Positions 1-11,242 of a stretch of DNA of 64,000 nucleotides are shown here, piece after piece; position 1 is the first letter of the stretch, and every line of letters starts with the position of its first letter. Both the position numbers and the translations under genes were made by a program. The notes beneath the pieces were generated by a model, which saw nothing but the letters and a program-made list of their open reading frames with translations, was not told the origin of the DNA and ran no database searches. The stretch is from Cervus elaphus (taxonomy: Eukaryota; Chordata; Mammalia; Artiodactyla; Cervidae), in NCBI RefSeq assembly GCF_910594005.1, contig NC_057823.1, positions 97,760,015-97,824,014 of the forward strand. Reading direction: 5' to 3'.

Positions 1-90
1 ACTGCAGCCCACCAGGCTCCTCTGTCCATGGGATTCTCCAGGCAAGAGCACTGGAGTGGGCTGCCATTGCCTTCTCCGACCCAATCACAA
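1..90 (-). mobile_element. Bov-tA/BovA SINE, partial
   Basis: Reads as the complement of the 3' half of a ruminant Bov-tA SINE: 'gactgcagcccaccaggctc' has lost its first base at the window edge and is followed by the family's 'ctccaggcaagagcactgga' block. The match stops near 'ccttctccgaccca', so the tRNA-like head is missing. The element is cut by the window start. Confidence 0.9.
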
Positions 91-760
91 TGACTGTCCT
101 TTAGTTCTTTGGATCACTCCCCTTGTGCCTTAAAGTCTTTACATACATTGTTGTTTTTGTCTTGAAAGCTTTCTGTTCCTCTTTCATTCCATCCTTCCCC
201 GCCCCAAAAGCCAAGGAAGGAAAGGGTGACAAGAAAACGGTAGCAATCGATTTTGTAAAAAGCAGCTCAGATGTCCAGTAATTCATAACTGGGAAATTCC
301 CATTTGTATTATTAACGAAAATGTCACTGGTTAAATTGGTAATAATTAAAATGGCATGGAAGGAGTAGAAGGTACAGTGGCTTAGGCTGAAGGATAAAAA
401 AAGAGGTCATAAAGTGAATTATTAGAGACTGTGTTTGAGAAGTCTGAGTGGAGAAGGATAGAATACTGTCTGTCTACGTAGGGCATAGGGTCAAGAAAAG
501 TTTGGTTAATTTGTTTGATATTTGAGAGATTTAAAATTCAGGACAAAAACAAGATATTGAAGACAAATGAGAATAGGCTATCACTGATAAAATATAATTC
601 CTGGAAAGTAGGAAAGGATAGGATCTAAAACAAAAATGTAAGGGATTTGCCTTGGAAGAAGGGCATCCACCCTCAAATTTGCAAAGAATCAACCCAGGCT
701 TGGATTTGTTTTCATGTCTTTTTCCCTCTGATGTAGTGGAATAAGAATCCACTACGTCAT
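91..760. other. No recognisable feature
   Basis: AT-rich single-copy-looking sequence. No gene, RNA or repeat was recognised; the short minus-strand frames here resemble nothing. Confidence 0.5.
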
Positions 761-932
761 TCAGTTCAGTTCAGTTCAGTTCAGTCGCTCAGTCGTGTCC
801 GACTCTCTGCGACCCCATGAATCGCAGCACGGCAGGCCTCCCTATCCGTCACTAACTCCCGGAGTTTATTCAAACTCATGTCCATCCAACCATCTCATCC
901 TATGTCATCCCTTTCTCCTCCTGCCCCCAATC
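761..932 (-). mobile_element. BovB LINE 3' end
   Basis: Begins with the tcagt/tcagttcag tandem repeat that terminates BovB, then 'cgctcagtcgtgtccgactc' and 'gcctccctatccgtcacta'. It is 5'-truncated near 'cctgcccccaatc'. About 15 bases of the usual sequence ('attgagtcggtgatgc') are missing after 'actcatgtcc'. Confidence 0.9.
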
Positions 933-1083
933 ATTAAATCTCTCTAAAAATAAAAGAGTTGAACCAACATACAGTTAGCATAACTTTGGGAAAATCACAA
1001 CTTTCTGAGGCTGAGTTTCTCATTCGTGTGATGGATATTTGCATATGTTTTAGGATAATTTTGATGACCGCATGAGGTTATCC

Positions 1084-1125
1084 ATGTCAAAATCTTTTTT
1101 TTTTTTTTTTATGTCAAAATCTTTT
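1084..1125 (-). repeat. Tail-only retro-insertion: poly-T between 15-bp direct repeats
   Basis: The 15-mer atgtcaaaatctttt occurs at 1084-1098 and again, identically, at 1111-1125, separated only by T residues. There is no element body. Read on the minus strand this is a poly(A) tail with a target-site duplication. The right edge (tctttt/ga, complement tc/aaaaga) resembles an L1 endonuclease cut site. A slippage duplication of 27 bp is the alternative. Confidence 0.7.
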
Positions 1126-1374
1126 GAAGCTTAAGAAAACCCTCCAACTCTTGAGAGTTGTGTATAGAAGGCAATACTATGGCCACTGTCCCTCTAGATG
1201 GGGGTAAAACCTGCATTTCTTAGGTAATTGTTTGCATTGTATTACCTTGCCAGCTCTCCTGATGAAGATCTGTTTTCTATTTTAATAAAGGAGAAATAGT
1301 TAAGAGTGAGTCATTCATAGGTCTCTAGGTGAAATAGCAAATTTATAATCTGTGAATGGTACTGAGTTTACTGA

Positions 1375-1575
1375 GAAGCTTCTCTGGTGGCTCAAACCAC
1401 AAGGAGTCGGCCTGCAATGTGGGAGACTTGGGTTTCACCCTCGGGAAGATCCCCTGGAGGACGGCGTGGCAACCCACTCCAGCATTCCTGTCTGGAGAAC
1501 ACAATGGCCTTAGAAGAATGGCAGGCTACAGTCCGCGGGTCACAAAGTCGGACACATGAATGAGCAACTAACACA
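1375..1575 (+). mobile_element. Bov-tA SINE
   Basis: Full-length but diverged SINE. It has the tRNA-like head 'gcttctctggtggctcaaa', a degraded B box, the 'ggcaacccactccagcattc' body and a tail ending 'tgagcaactaacac'. Confidence 0.9.
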
Positions 1576-1579
1576 AATC

Positions 1580-1905
1580 TTTAAAGTAGACTTTATTTTT
1601 TGGAGCAGTTTTAGGTTCCCAATAAAATTAAGGGGAAGGTATCGAGATTTCTCACATATTCCTTGCCCTGACACCTGCATAGCCTTTTCCATCATCAATA
1701 TTCCCCACCAGAGTGGTGCATGTGTTACAACTGATGAACCTAAATGGCCAAATTATTATCACCCAAAGTCCATAGTTTACAATAGAGTTCACTTTTGCTG
1801 GTTACATTCTATGGGTTTTGATAAATGTACAATGACATATATCTCCCACTAGAGAATCATACAGAATTTTACTGCCCAAAAAATCCTCTGTGCTTAAGTT
1901 TATAT
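1580..1905 (-). mobile_element. Old L1 (L1M-type) 3' UTR fragment
   Basis: Matches the antisense of old mammalian L1 3' UTRs as I remember them: 'gagcagttttaggttccca', 'tatcacccaaagtccatag' and 'aaatcctctgtgctt' occur in the expected order. It abuts the SINE tail immediately upstream. The subfamily was not assigned. Confidence 0.7.
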
Positions 1906-3695
1906 ACTTTGTATACTTGCTGGTACAGTTGTATCTTTCCTAGCTGCATAAAGTCTCTGTTAAATGTATTGTTCTTGATAATCTCCAAGATTTATGCTGA
2001 ATATAGTTTCTCAAACTTGCTTTTGCAGGGCCAGCCCCAGCATACAACAAAAACCAAGTTTTGCAGATGGGAAGGGAAGCTCTTTTATTGACTCATCTCA
2101 CTGGAATTGTCTACTCATTTTTTTCTATTTTCCATAAGTGCTTGGAATCTGAGTTCCATGCTTGCCTTGCACTCCCTCTAATGACAGAATTGATGAATTT
2201 CACATTTTCCTTGGGTTTTGATTTTTTTCAATGCCCTTGCCTCTATGACTCTTTTCGCTTGTCTTAGGGTATAACATTTACTCAGCATGTACATGCCAAG
2301 AGAGAAATTATAATATAAATTAATGCATTGACTTTCAAACTTCAAAAAAACACTAAAACCCTTTATTCAAACAAAATGTCAATGTGTAAAACTGACAGAG
2401 TCATGAGATAACTGTAAAAGAAGGCATGTGAGGGAAGTAAAGATTTGCCCAGACACCTGCCAGCAAACTTCCAAGATACTTTTCAAGTACCTGCAAGACT
2501 TAATGGGATACAAAAATTTCTGTGCAACTCATTGTATATGATTATTTCATCACATGAATTAATGTACAGTGCTCCTAATTAAATAACATTTGTCTTATGA
2601 AGGATTTCTTAGAGTGAATACAATGGAACTTATTAGAGAAAATTTTAGACAGTGGTAAAATTATTTTAAGGCTGGTAGTTCTTACCACTTAGCCTTTTTC
2701 AATGCTCAAAATGTTGCTCTGTCCCTTCAAAGAACTTGAGGATCCTCGTGTTTTATTTTTCAATCAGATGGAGAAAATTTGATTTGGAGCAAAGATTTTC
2801 TTTTCTTGTTCAGCCATATGTAGAAAGTGGGTACTTCTTAAACATCTGTTGATGATGCTGATGAGCCTCAATTTGGAGAAGTACAAAGGTTAGGTCAGGG
2901 AGTACCTAGCATCTTACAGAGCAACAGTGCCAGGGTAAGAGCCTGGTCAGGGCTATAGTTATTGGTTGTGCAAGTTTTGCATTATACAACTCCATGGAGT
3001 AGTATTTCCATCAGTTGACATGACACATGTCATTATAACTAATTTTTGGTAGATGGCATTAAAGTGTCTTGAGGGAGGAGGACATTTTTCTGATTTACTC
3101 TAAGTCATCTTTTAGATTGGCAGCCTGTTTAGTTATTGATTCATTAAGCTCAGGGGATGGACTCGAACTGATCAAACACTGAAGAGTTCTGAAATGTCAG
3201 CCAGGTATTGAGAATTGGAATTGCAGGTATATGGAAATACTCCTTCAGTGAGTATTGCATTGATACCCTGGTGGGAAAGTCTATGTGGGAAACAGACCTT
3301 GTGTATATAAGTTTGTGTAGTGAATGTGTGTGTTGGATATTTTTTGTTTTCTTTGCCTCTTTTCTCTCCCTTGGGAATGGCCTTTCCTCATTCCCTATAG
3401 CTCTGTAGGGACCACCAGTGACAAGGTCTTTCTAGCCTGGTTATATGGGTGGGCCTGGGACTTAGAGTAGAAACTTAATGTCCCGTCCCCTCAGCTGTAG
3501 TGTTTGATGCAAGAGTGAGCCTCATAGCACAAGCTGGGGCAATATAGTCTCTGAGAGAAAAGAGCTTTCTTTTCCCTCTGGGGTTATGTTGACTATGTTC
3601 CTCTGTCCTCTGCCTCAGCGAGCAGTGATGAAGTAGACGGACTGAGAAATGTGGATCTGGGAGACTGGATGCGGGAGGGGTCAAAAGCAGGGACT
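1906..3695. other. No recognisable feature
   Basis: About 1.8 kb of AT-rich sequence with no recognisable gene or repeat. The plus-strand frames near 2061-2267 and 3208-3408 show no family features. Confidence 0.5.
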
Positions 3696-4170
3696 GTTTT
3701 ACATATGGTGATGCATACACTTCAATGCTGCTCTCTCCATTCACCCCGTCCCTCCCTTCCCCCACTGCGTCCACAAGCCTGTTCTCTATGTCTGCGTCTC
3801 CATCACCCTGCAAATAGATTCGCCAGCACCATCTTTCTAGATTCCATCCATATGCGTGAATATATTACATTTGTTCTTCTCTTTCTGACTTACTTCACTC
3901 TGTATAGTGGGCCCTAGGTTCATCCACCTCATTAGAACTGACTCAAATGCACATAAAATAGATAGCCAGTGGGATCTTGCTGTATGATGCCGGGAGCTCA
4001 AACTCGGTGCTCTGTGAAAGCCTAGAGGGGTGGGATGGGGTGGGAGGTGGGAGGGAGGTTCAGGAGGGAGGGGACATATGTGTGCCTATGGCTGATTCAT
4101 GTTGATGTATGGCAGAAGCCAACCCAATACTGTAAGTGATCATCTGCACATTAAAAAAAATACAACAACC
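3696..4170 (+). mobile_element. Artiodactyl L1 3' end with 5' inversion (twin priming)
   Basis: Two L1 3' UTR pieces in opposite orientation. Positions 3697-3951 are antisense ('acatatggtgatgcataca' to 'gaactgactcaaatg'). Positions about 3952-4165 are sense ('aaaatagatagccagtggg', the G-rich tract, 'ggctgattcatgttgatgta', then an A-rich tail). In the element the inverted piece ends at '..catatgtaaaa', exactly where the sense piece begins, so together they cover a continuous 3' end. Imperfect target-site duplications (aaagcagggact at 3684-3695, aaacagggact at 4176-4186) bracket the whole. The known explanation for such structures is twin priming during target-primed reverse transcription. Confidence 0.85.
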
Positions 4171-4338
4171 AAACGAAACAGGGACTAAGCAAGGATGAAC
4201 ACAAGACAGTGTTTGAACCCCTGGACTGCCCGAGACCAGCTCCATCTGCAAGTGTTTCAGCCAAGATCCCTCTCCTACTGAAGTCTGCTTGAGTGGGTTT
4301 CTTTCACTTATGATTGAAGTATGTCTGACTAATACATT

Positions 4339-4773
4339 TCGGTCATGTATGGGTGTGAGAATTGGACTATAAAGAAAGCTGAGCACTGAAGAATTGATGC
4401 TTTTGAACTGTGGTGTTGGAGAAGACTCTTGAGAGTCCCTTGGACTGCAGGGAGATCCAACCAGTCCATCCTAAAGGAAATCAGTTCTGAATATTCATTG
4501 GAAGGACTGATGTTGAAGCTGAACTCCAATACTTTGGCCACCTGATGCGAAGAACTGACTCATTTGAAAAGACCCTGATGCTGAGAAAGATTGAGGGCAG
4601 GAGGAGAAGGGGACGACAGAGGATGAGATGGCTGGATGGCATCACCGACTCAATGGACATGAATTTGGGTGGACTCTGGGAGTTAGTGATGGACAGGGGG
4701 GCCTGGTGTGCTGTGGTTCATGGGGTTGCAAAGAGTCGGACACGACTGAGTGACTGAACTGAACTGAACTGAA
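4339..4773 (+). mobile_element. BovB LINE, 3'-terminal fragment
   Basis: Encodes remnants of the BovB C-terminus (CENWTIKKAEH, then after a stop RIDAFELWCWRRLL) and ends in the BovB 3' UTR with 'gagtcggacacgactgagtg' and the actgaactgaactgaa tail. Stops and a 1-base loss near 'gctgaactccaatac' break the frame. It is 5'-truncated just before 'tcatgtatgggtgtgag'. Confidence 0.93.
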
Positions 4774-6118
4774 TAGATTTTGGGCTCAGAACGAGAGACC
4801 TTATCTGAGGGCTTTGATCCAGCTGCCCTCCTCGTACATGGGCTGCACTTGCCTGGTGATAAGAGTCTTGGCCTCTGTAGCAACTGGAGGTGAACGTGCA
4901 CATCCACCCTCCTTCATCCTCCACTTTTGAGATTCCCATAGGACCCCTGCCCCTGTCAACAGGTTTTTCTTCAAATAGAGGACAGTGCAAGTTACTAGAT
5001 TACAGCTTTACCTAGTTATGCCTAACATTTTCAAAGACTTATGTTTTTTCCATAGTCTCTTTGGACACATATTTCTAAAACATTCATTAATGTTCATCTG
5101 TAGATGTCATTTTCCCTTGATTTGCCTTTGTCATGGGTTATAAACCACACCATTTGCTAAGTAACAGCCCATTTTTAGAAACCCTAATAATGCCAATAGT
5201 ATGATGCATTATGGTTTCTACTAGTGCTAAAAAATGTCTTAGAATCCAAAAAGTATGATAGTAAATTTTATCCTTAAGTTGTTCACTCTTCCAAATTGAA
5301 TCCCCAGTAGACCATTTTATTTCTCTCTGCCTTAGGAAACATCTAACAGGGTCCTCTATGATGTCACTACTTGAATTAACCCTTTCTAGGGTTGAACTTT
5401 ATTAGTGAATTTCTTTAGTCTTTTGTAAGATAAAGTTAGGTGTCTCAGAATAAAGAAGCCCAACATGTACAATGGTGCTTTTAAGAACAGATGAATTTAA
5501 GAATAAGTTTTGTCTCTGACATGAAACATTCGGAGCCTTAGAATGGCACTGGCAGAACTGTAGAGTAATGGACGTTGGATTTTGGCTGTACTCATTCAAT
5601 TTTTCAGGGGCTGAAGCTCTAAAGACTTTGGGCAGGCACTTGTCACCATAGCTGAACATTGCAAAGTAATACCAAATCAGGAGAGAAGGAAGAAGAAAAT
5701 TTTTATTTCCTTTTTACTCACAGTATCCCTCTAGTCTATTCCACTCTTCTCATTAAATGAGCTGATACTGCTGTGATATATGTGAAAGGGCTGTCTCTAA
5801 CGTTAGATACCCATTGAAGAGATATTATTCCTTACTTTGATGTCATAAGCTCTTCTTTCTCCAATAATTTTCTCTAATTATGACTCACTGGTCTCATGTA
5901 GTGAAGAGAATATTAGATTCGGAGCTGGGAGATCTAGGTTCAGTCTTGGTTTTTCTGTGTTTCTCACCTTCTCTCCAAGCTTCAGCAATTTTTTTTTTTT
6001 TTGGTTGTTGGTTTTGTTTCAGTTGTAAGTTGGGGAAGATTATGACTGCATTCCCTTCAGACAAAATGGAAAGGCATATCTACAAATGCATGACTTTAGA
6101 GAGAAAGACTTAGAACAA
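4774..6118. other. No recognisable feature
   Basis: Mostly AT-rich unique sequence with no gene found. Positions 5880-5955 look faintly MIR-like ('ggagctgggagatctaggttc'), but too weakly to call. A T14 tract lies near 5988-6002. Confidence 0.45.
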
Positions 6119-6326
6119 TGGGCTTCCCTTGTGGTTCAGCTGGTAAAGAATCTGCCTGCAATGAGGGAGTCCTGGCTTCAATCCCTGGGTTGGGAAGATT
6201 CCCTGGAGACAGGAAAGGCTGCCCACTCCAGTATTCTGGCCTGGAGAATTCCATGGACTATACAGTCCGTGGGGTCCCAAAGAGTCGGACTTGACTGAGC
6301 AACTTTCACTTTCACTTTCTTTCACA
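6119..6326 (+). mobile_element. Bov-tA SINE
   Basis: Complete SINE with A box 'tggttcagctggtaaaga', a diverged B box 'ggcttcaatcc', the 'ccactccagtattctggcc' body and a (tttcac)n tail. The flanks agacttagaac and agactgagaag may be a decayed target-site duplication. Confidence 0.95.
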
Positions 6327-7169
6327 AATAGACTGAGAAGTGTGATTTTCGTTATTAATCATATAATGACATTCATGTAAGCGGGCATGTACTCACACAC
6401 ACATGCATAAATGCACATATATATGTGTACAATGTCTTTCCAATACATTTTTACCACTGCCTATTCAGAATGACCAGAGAGAGATAACTCAAGAAGCAAT
6501 ATTATTAAGGCTCTTTTATGTGTGACAGGAAACTTGATTCAACTTATTTATTTGGCTCATATCATATTGATCAATTGATATCCTGGGGTGTTAATACCTG
6601 GATAAGTTGGTATTGGGGTGGATTTCTTTAATTACTAAATACCCACCAATCCAGTTTAGTAAGAACCATTTAGTATAGTTGATAAAGGGTCAGAAAGCAA
6701 GACAATTTTTCATATTTGATTCTTGCTTTGTTGATATGAAAGCCTACCTGGCCAGTTAACATTCTATAGGCCCATTGTTATCTTGCAATTTGTTGTGTAT
6801 CCATTTTAATCAACAGAATCCTCAGTGAGCCTTTAGGAAACATATGAGAATCAAACATAGGCACCTCCACTTTGCTTCATTCTCCTTCACATTTTCAGCC
6901 TGTGTTTACTGATAGTGGAATACATTTGTTAATCACTGCAAATGAAACAATTACGTGTCTCAATTATTCTGCAGCTTCTTTACTCTTTTCTCTCTATGTC
7001 TTTTAATAATAGCTATTAATACATTTATGATTATATTTTGATACTTAATGCCTCACATTATCTCACATGATTATTGAGAAGATGGAATTAAATATGTCCT
7101 TAGGAAGTGCTGTTAATTTCAGTAATCACAGAGTATAGATTGGCAGCAAGAGTGGACAAATAGGATCAA
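6327..7169. other. No recognisable feature
   Basis: AT-rich sequence. A short ca/tatata-rich stretch lies around 6395-6428. No gene or repeat family was recognised. Confidence 0.45.
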
Positions 7170-7590
7170 TTGAGTCGCTCAGTCATGTCCGACTCTTTGT
7201 GACCTCATGGACTGCAGCACGCCAGGCCTCTCTGTCCATCACCAGCTCCCGGAGCTCGCTCAAACTCATGTCCATTGAGTTGGTGATGCTATCCACCCAT
7301 CTCATCCTCTGTCATCCCCTTCTCCTCCCGCCTTCAATCTTTCCCTGCATCAAGGTCTTTTCCAATGAGTCAGTTCTTTGCACCAGGTAGCCAAAGTATT
7401 GGAGCTTCAGCTTCAGCACCAGTCCTTCCAGTGAATATTTAGGACTGATTTCTGTTAGGGTTGACTGGCTTGATCTCCTTGCAGTCCAAGGGACTCTCAA
7501 GAGTCTTCTCCAACACCACAGTTCAAAAGCATCAATTCTTTGGTGCTCAGCTTTCTTTATGGTCCAACTCTCACATCCAAATATGATAAT
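7170..7590 (-). mobile_element. BovB LINE 3' end
   Basis: Complement of the BovB 3' terminus: 'gtcgctcagtcatgtccgac', 'ccgccttcaatctttccct', 'aacaccacagttcaaaagc' and 'tatggtccaactctcacat'. The match is lost at 'atccaaatatgataatggg', where the 5' truncation lies. No duplication of the target was seen. Confidence 0.93.
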
Positions 7591-7714
7591 GGGTCAGAAC
7601 TGAGAAGAGTGGGAGGGGCTTTATGCATGAGAACTGGGGTCCAGAAAAATTGAGGTTAAGAAGGCAAAGCACAGCATATGTATTGAAAAGAATGTGAATC
7701 ATTAAAGATGGATA

Positions 7715-7880
7715 GGCTTGATTATCTGTATGATCTTGGGCAATTAACCTTCCTTGGTTTTAGTCTCAGTCATAAAAGGAGATCTCTATATCAGAGTGCT
7801 ATTGCAAAAATGCAATGAGATAATGCTGAGTAAATTTAACATGCTCATAACAAAGTAGGCACTCAGTAACCCCAGGTCTG
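7715..7880 (+). mobile_element. MIR SINE
   Basis: Contains the MIR core in order: 'gatcttgggcaattaacct', 'ggttttagtctcagtcata', 'gagataatgctgagtaa', 'aaagtaggcactcagtaac'. It is strongly diverged, as expected for this ancient family. Confidence 0.65.
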
Positions 7881-8313
7881 GTGGCTGCCTCTGAGATGTC
7901 CCTCAGGGCCCCACCTCCTAGTGTTTACAACTCTGTTCATTTCCTTTCCACACTTACCTGAGTTGGTTTGGGTGACGATGAAATACAGCAGAAGTGTCAC
8001 CTCTGAGATTAGGTGATACGAAGATTGCGATTTTCATTTGAGGTTCTCTGTCTTGCTCGACATCGGAGAGGACATGTTCTTGCAGCCCCTGCGAGAGGGT
8101 GGGGAGGGACTGAGGCTTCTTGCCAACAGCCCTGTGATTAAGCTTGGAAGTAGCCCCAGAAACTGCAGCCCCAGCCCATACTCTGACTGCAGCCTTGGGA
8201 AAGATCACAAGCCAGAACCACAGAGCTAAGCTGCTCATGAATTTCTGACCCACTCAGACAGTGAGATAGGAAGTACTTTCCTTTAAGCCACTAAACTTGG
8301 GTTCATTTGTTTT
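7881..8313. other. No recognisable feature
   Basis: Relatively GC-rich (about 8040-8220) with overlapping frames on both strands of 60-100 codons. Neither product resembles a known protein. Confidence 0.4.
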
Positions 8314-8786
8314 GCAGCAATCAATCAGTTCAGTTCAGTTCAGTCACTTAGTTGTGTCCGACTCTTTGCAACCTGTGGACTGCAGCACGCCAGGCCTCCC
8401 TGTCCATCACCACTCCTGGAGTTTATTCAAACTCATGTCCCTTGAGTCGGTGATGCCATCCAACCATCTCATCCTCTGTCGTCCCCTTCTCCTCCCACCT
8501 TCAATCTTTCCCAGCTCAGGGTCTTTTCAAATGAGTCGGTTCTTCACATCAGGTGGCCCAAGTGTTGGAGTTTCAGCTTCAGCATCAGTCCTTCCAAAGA
8601 ATATTCAGGACTGATTTCCTTTAGGATGGACTGGTTGGATCTCCCTGCAGTCCAAGGGACTCTTAAGAATCTTCTCCAACACCACAGCTCAAAAGCATCA
8701 ATTCTTCGGCACTCAGCTTTCTTTGTAGTCCAACTCTCACATCCATACATGACTACTGGAAAAAACATAGCCTTGAGCAGCAATCA
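8314..8786 (-). mobile_element. BovB LINE 3' end with 10-bp target-site duplication
   Basis: A 5'-truncated BovB from the tcagttcagttcag terminus to 'gactactggaaaaaacatag'. Identical copies of gcagcaatca flank it at 8314-8323 and 8777-8786. The minus strand still encodes part of the BovB C-terminus (FPVVMYGCESW, then RIDAFELWCWRR). Confidence 0.93.
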
Positions 8787-8958
8787 GTATACATAGCCAT
8801 TAGTTTGAAGATCTGGGAAGTGAGGGTTAAAATCTAAACTAAGTTGGGGCTAGTGGTCAGGGGTGAGAATTTGAAGTGGATTTAGGAGTGAGAAGGAAAT
8901 TTAAGCACTGGTCTCCTAAGCCTGATCATACTTTGTTATCTATTGGAGGCTTCTGAGC

Positions 8959-9163
8959 CAGCGTCTCCCAACTGGTGTGTTGTGAATTGGGTACATTGAG
9001 ATACCGATTCTTCTTAATACTTTGGGTGGTTTGGTGAGGTCTGGGGAGGCTGAGTTCTTGGAGCTTGTCACTTCTGGTCACGAGAAAGCTTCTTTCTTTA
9101 CGCCTATGTGTCATAATATTATTTTCTAGACGTGCTGGCATGTGAAACAGTTGGACAGCACTG
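8959..9163. mobile_element. Possible hAT-type non-autonomous DNA transposon (MER class)
   Basis: About 205 bp bounded by imperfect inverted termini. The left end is cagcgtctcccaactg; the complement of the right end is cagtgctgtccaactg, 11 of 16 matching. The CAG..GT.CAACTG style is that of mammalian hAT-Charlie elements. No matching 8-bp target duplication was seen, so the call is tentative. Confidence 0.4.
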
Positions 9164-9654
9164 ATATGTGTAAGATTGGACATTTATAAGACTGGCATAT
9201 TTGTTTTGGCTATAGAGATATGCAATCAATAAGTTCACATAAGACATGAATTGTGAAAGTTGGACTAAGTCAGAGTCAGAATCCTGTGGTCCCCTAAGGT
9301 CTATAAACGAGTATTCAAAGATTCCATAAACAGCACAAAATTTTATTATGCATGGGTCTGCTGCTCGGCTGTCGTGTGTGTTTATGTAGTGAATATTTTT
9401 TTCAGAGAACAAGTTTTATTCCTTTTAGCAGATTTTCAAATAACTCTATATACCAAAAGAGTATATAGAAGGGCTACCAGACTACAAGCTTAATAAGGCT
9501 CTCCCCAGCTCCTAAAAATTCCAGAATTCTAGATCTAATGGGATTGGGCTATAGGAGATCACTTTATGATTCAAGGTCAGACAGACCAGCTATAAAATTC
9601 AAGGCAGACCCTTTGGGACCAATTTTGGGGCTTGTTATATTTTCTCAGAGTGTA
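9164..9654. other. No recognisable feature
   Basis: Unique-looking sequence. The minus-strand frame across 9119-9412 has no recognisable domain. Confidence 0.45.
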
Positions 9655-9880
9655 GGGTTAAGCATGTGAGCTCTGGATCTCCACCGCATGGATGTGACTT
9701 AGTGGCCTTGGTCCAGTGATGCTCGCCCTGGGCCTCCGTTTCCTCAATTATACCAGCAAGTTTATCCATTACACGGGATTGATGTGATGACTACACGAGC
9801 TATCCCACGTAGGAAGCTTAGAACTGTGCCCGCCTGGCACATTGTCGGTGCTCAATAATGTTTATAATGGTTATCATTGT
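9655..9880 (+). mobile_element. MIR SINE, near full length
   Basis: Full MIR order is visible: 'gttaagcatgtgagctctgg', 'gtgacttagtggccttggtc', 'cctccgtttcctcaattata', 'gaagcttagaactgtgccc', 'ctggcacattgtcggtgctc', 'aataatgtttataatgg'. Confidence 0.85.
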
Positions 9881-11242
9881 CGCTCTTATCCTCTTGATCC
9901 AAACTTCTTCCTAGCAGTTGGAATGCTTGAAATGAGACTTGGTTTAAGTCTTCCTGCCTTCACAGCAGAACTGGGTCCCTGTGGGCCCAGGGCTGGGACT
10001 CTACCGTCTCTTTCCCCTTCTCTCTTTCCCCTAGAAGGTGAGAAGGCCTTGGGTAGTTATTCGTTCATTTGGTCCAGACTTGGCGAGAACAGGCAGTGGT
10101 TGCTGTTGACCTCCACCAATCTCAGATTCTTCTTTGTAAAACCAAAGGGTTGGGCTACTTTGACTTTTAAGGTCTCTTTCAGTTGATCTGTGAATTACTG
10201 AATAATAGAGGCAATGCACAGGTAAGCAACATTAGCAGTGAAGTGGAGTGATGGATAACCAGTACAATTGCCTTTTCAAGTTTAAAAAAGTGTTCTGGAT
10301 ATTTAGATGAAAACTTGGCTTCCAATGCTATCTAGGTATATATTGACTATGGAACAAATCTAGCTTCTGGAAAAATGAGATTTTTCTTAGTAATTATGTT
10401 ATAAAAACTTGATTAGATTTTGATACAAAATTCCATGTTCTATATCATAAGAAGTACCTGTCTATTATATCTATGCCTCCATATGCATATATACTTACAT
10501 ACAAACACCGTGTTAAAGAAAATCTGAAGCATTATTTATGAACAAATTTAATTTGCTGGAACATTAATAATATTAAAATTAATATTTTCACCCAATGGTC
10601 TTACTTTCCATACATTTTTTTCAGAAAGTAAAGCAACTACTGTGGAAATGAAAGATGCAAATTGCTAAAAATATGGCGGAAGCAGTAAATAAAGTTTTAG
10701 GAAGGCAATCAAAGGTTTCTAAGTAGATAACTTCCCCTTCCCTCTGTATTACCGTGGTTTAAGAAAATTGTGCCACAAAACCGCCAGCAGAGGTCCTCAG
10801 TCCCACAGTTTTTCAATTCTATTGGCTCTCCCTGTGGCACTATAGCAAGCTGATTTCAGGGACTCATTTGCTCACTATAGGATAAGTACTCACAATGCAC
10901 GGCCTACAGGCTTAAGCTATTAATGGAAAAGAAGACATTTAAATAAAAAACACATTTAACGTGTACAATGATGTATAATATGCTGGGAAACACTGTACAG
11001 ATACAGAAGAACTTAGGGAGTTGAAAGTGCAAGTTACTGGTTTTTCAATAGTTGGTTAAAAGTAAAGAATGGGAAGAAAATGACTAAACCATTATGTGCA
11101 GGTCTCATTTTAAAAACATCTTTTCAGCTTTATTCTTTTCTCAATTTGAACTAGCCTTATATATCTGAAAGAAAAAGAAAACAAAAGTATTTATATAGGT
11201 CCTTCCTTGGGTGAAAATTTGGAATAGTTCCCCACCCCCTAC
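9881..11242. other. No recognisable feature
   Basis: Single-copy-looking sequence. A 114-codon frame at 9842-10186 begins inside the MIR and has no recognisable product. AT-rich after 10240. Confidence 0.45.

Noticed and set aside
5880..5955. MIR fragment
   Set aside because: Only a short stretch resembles the MIR head, and no core or tail follows in order.
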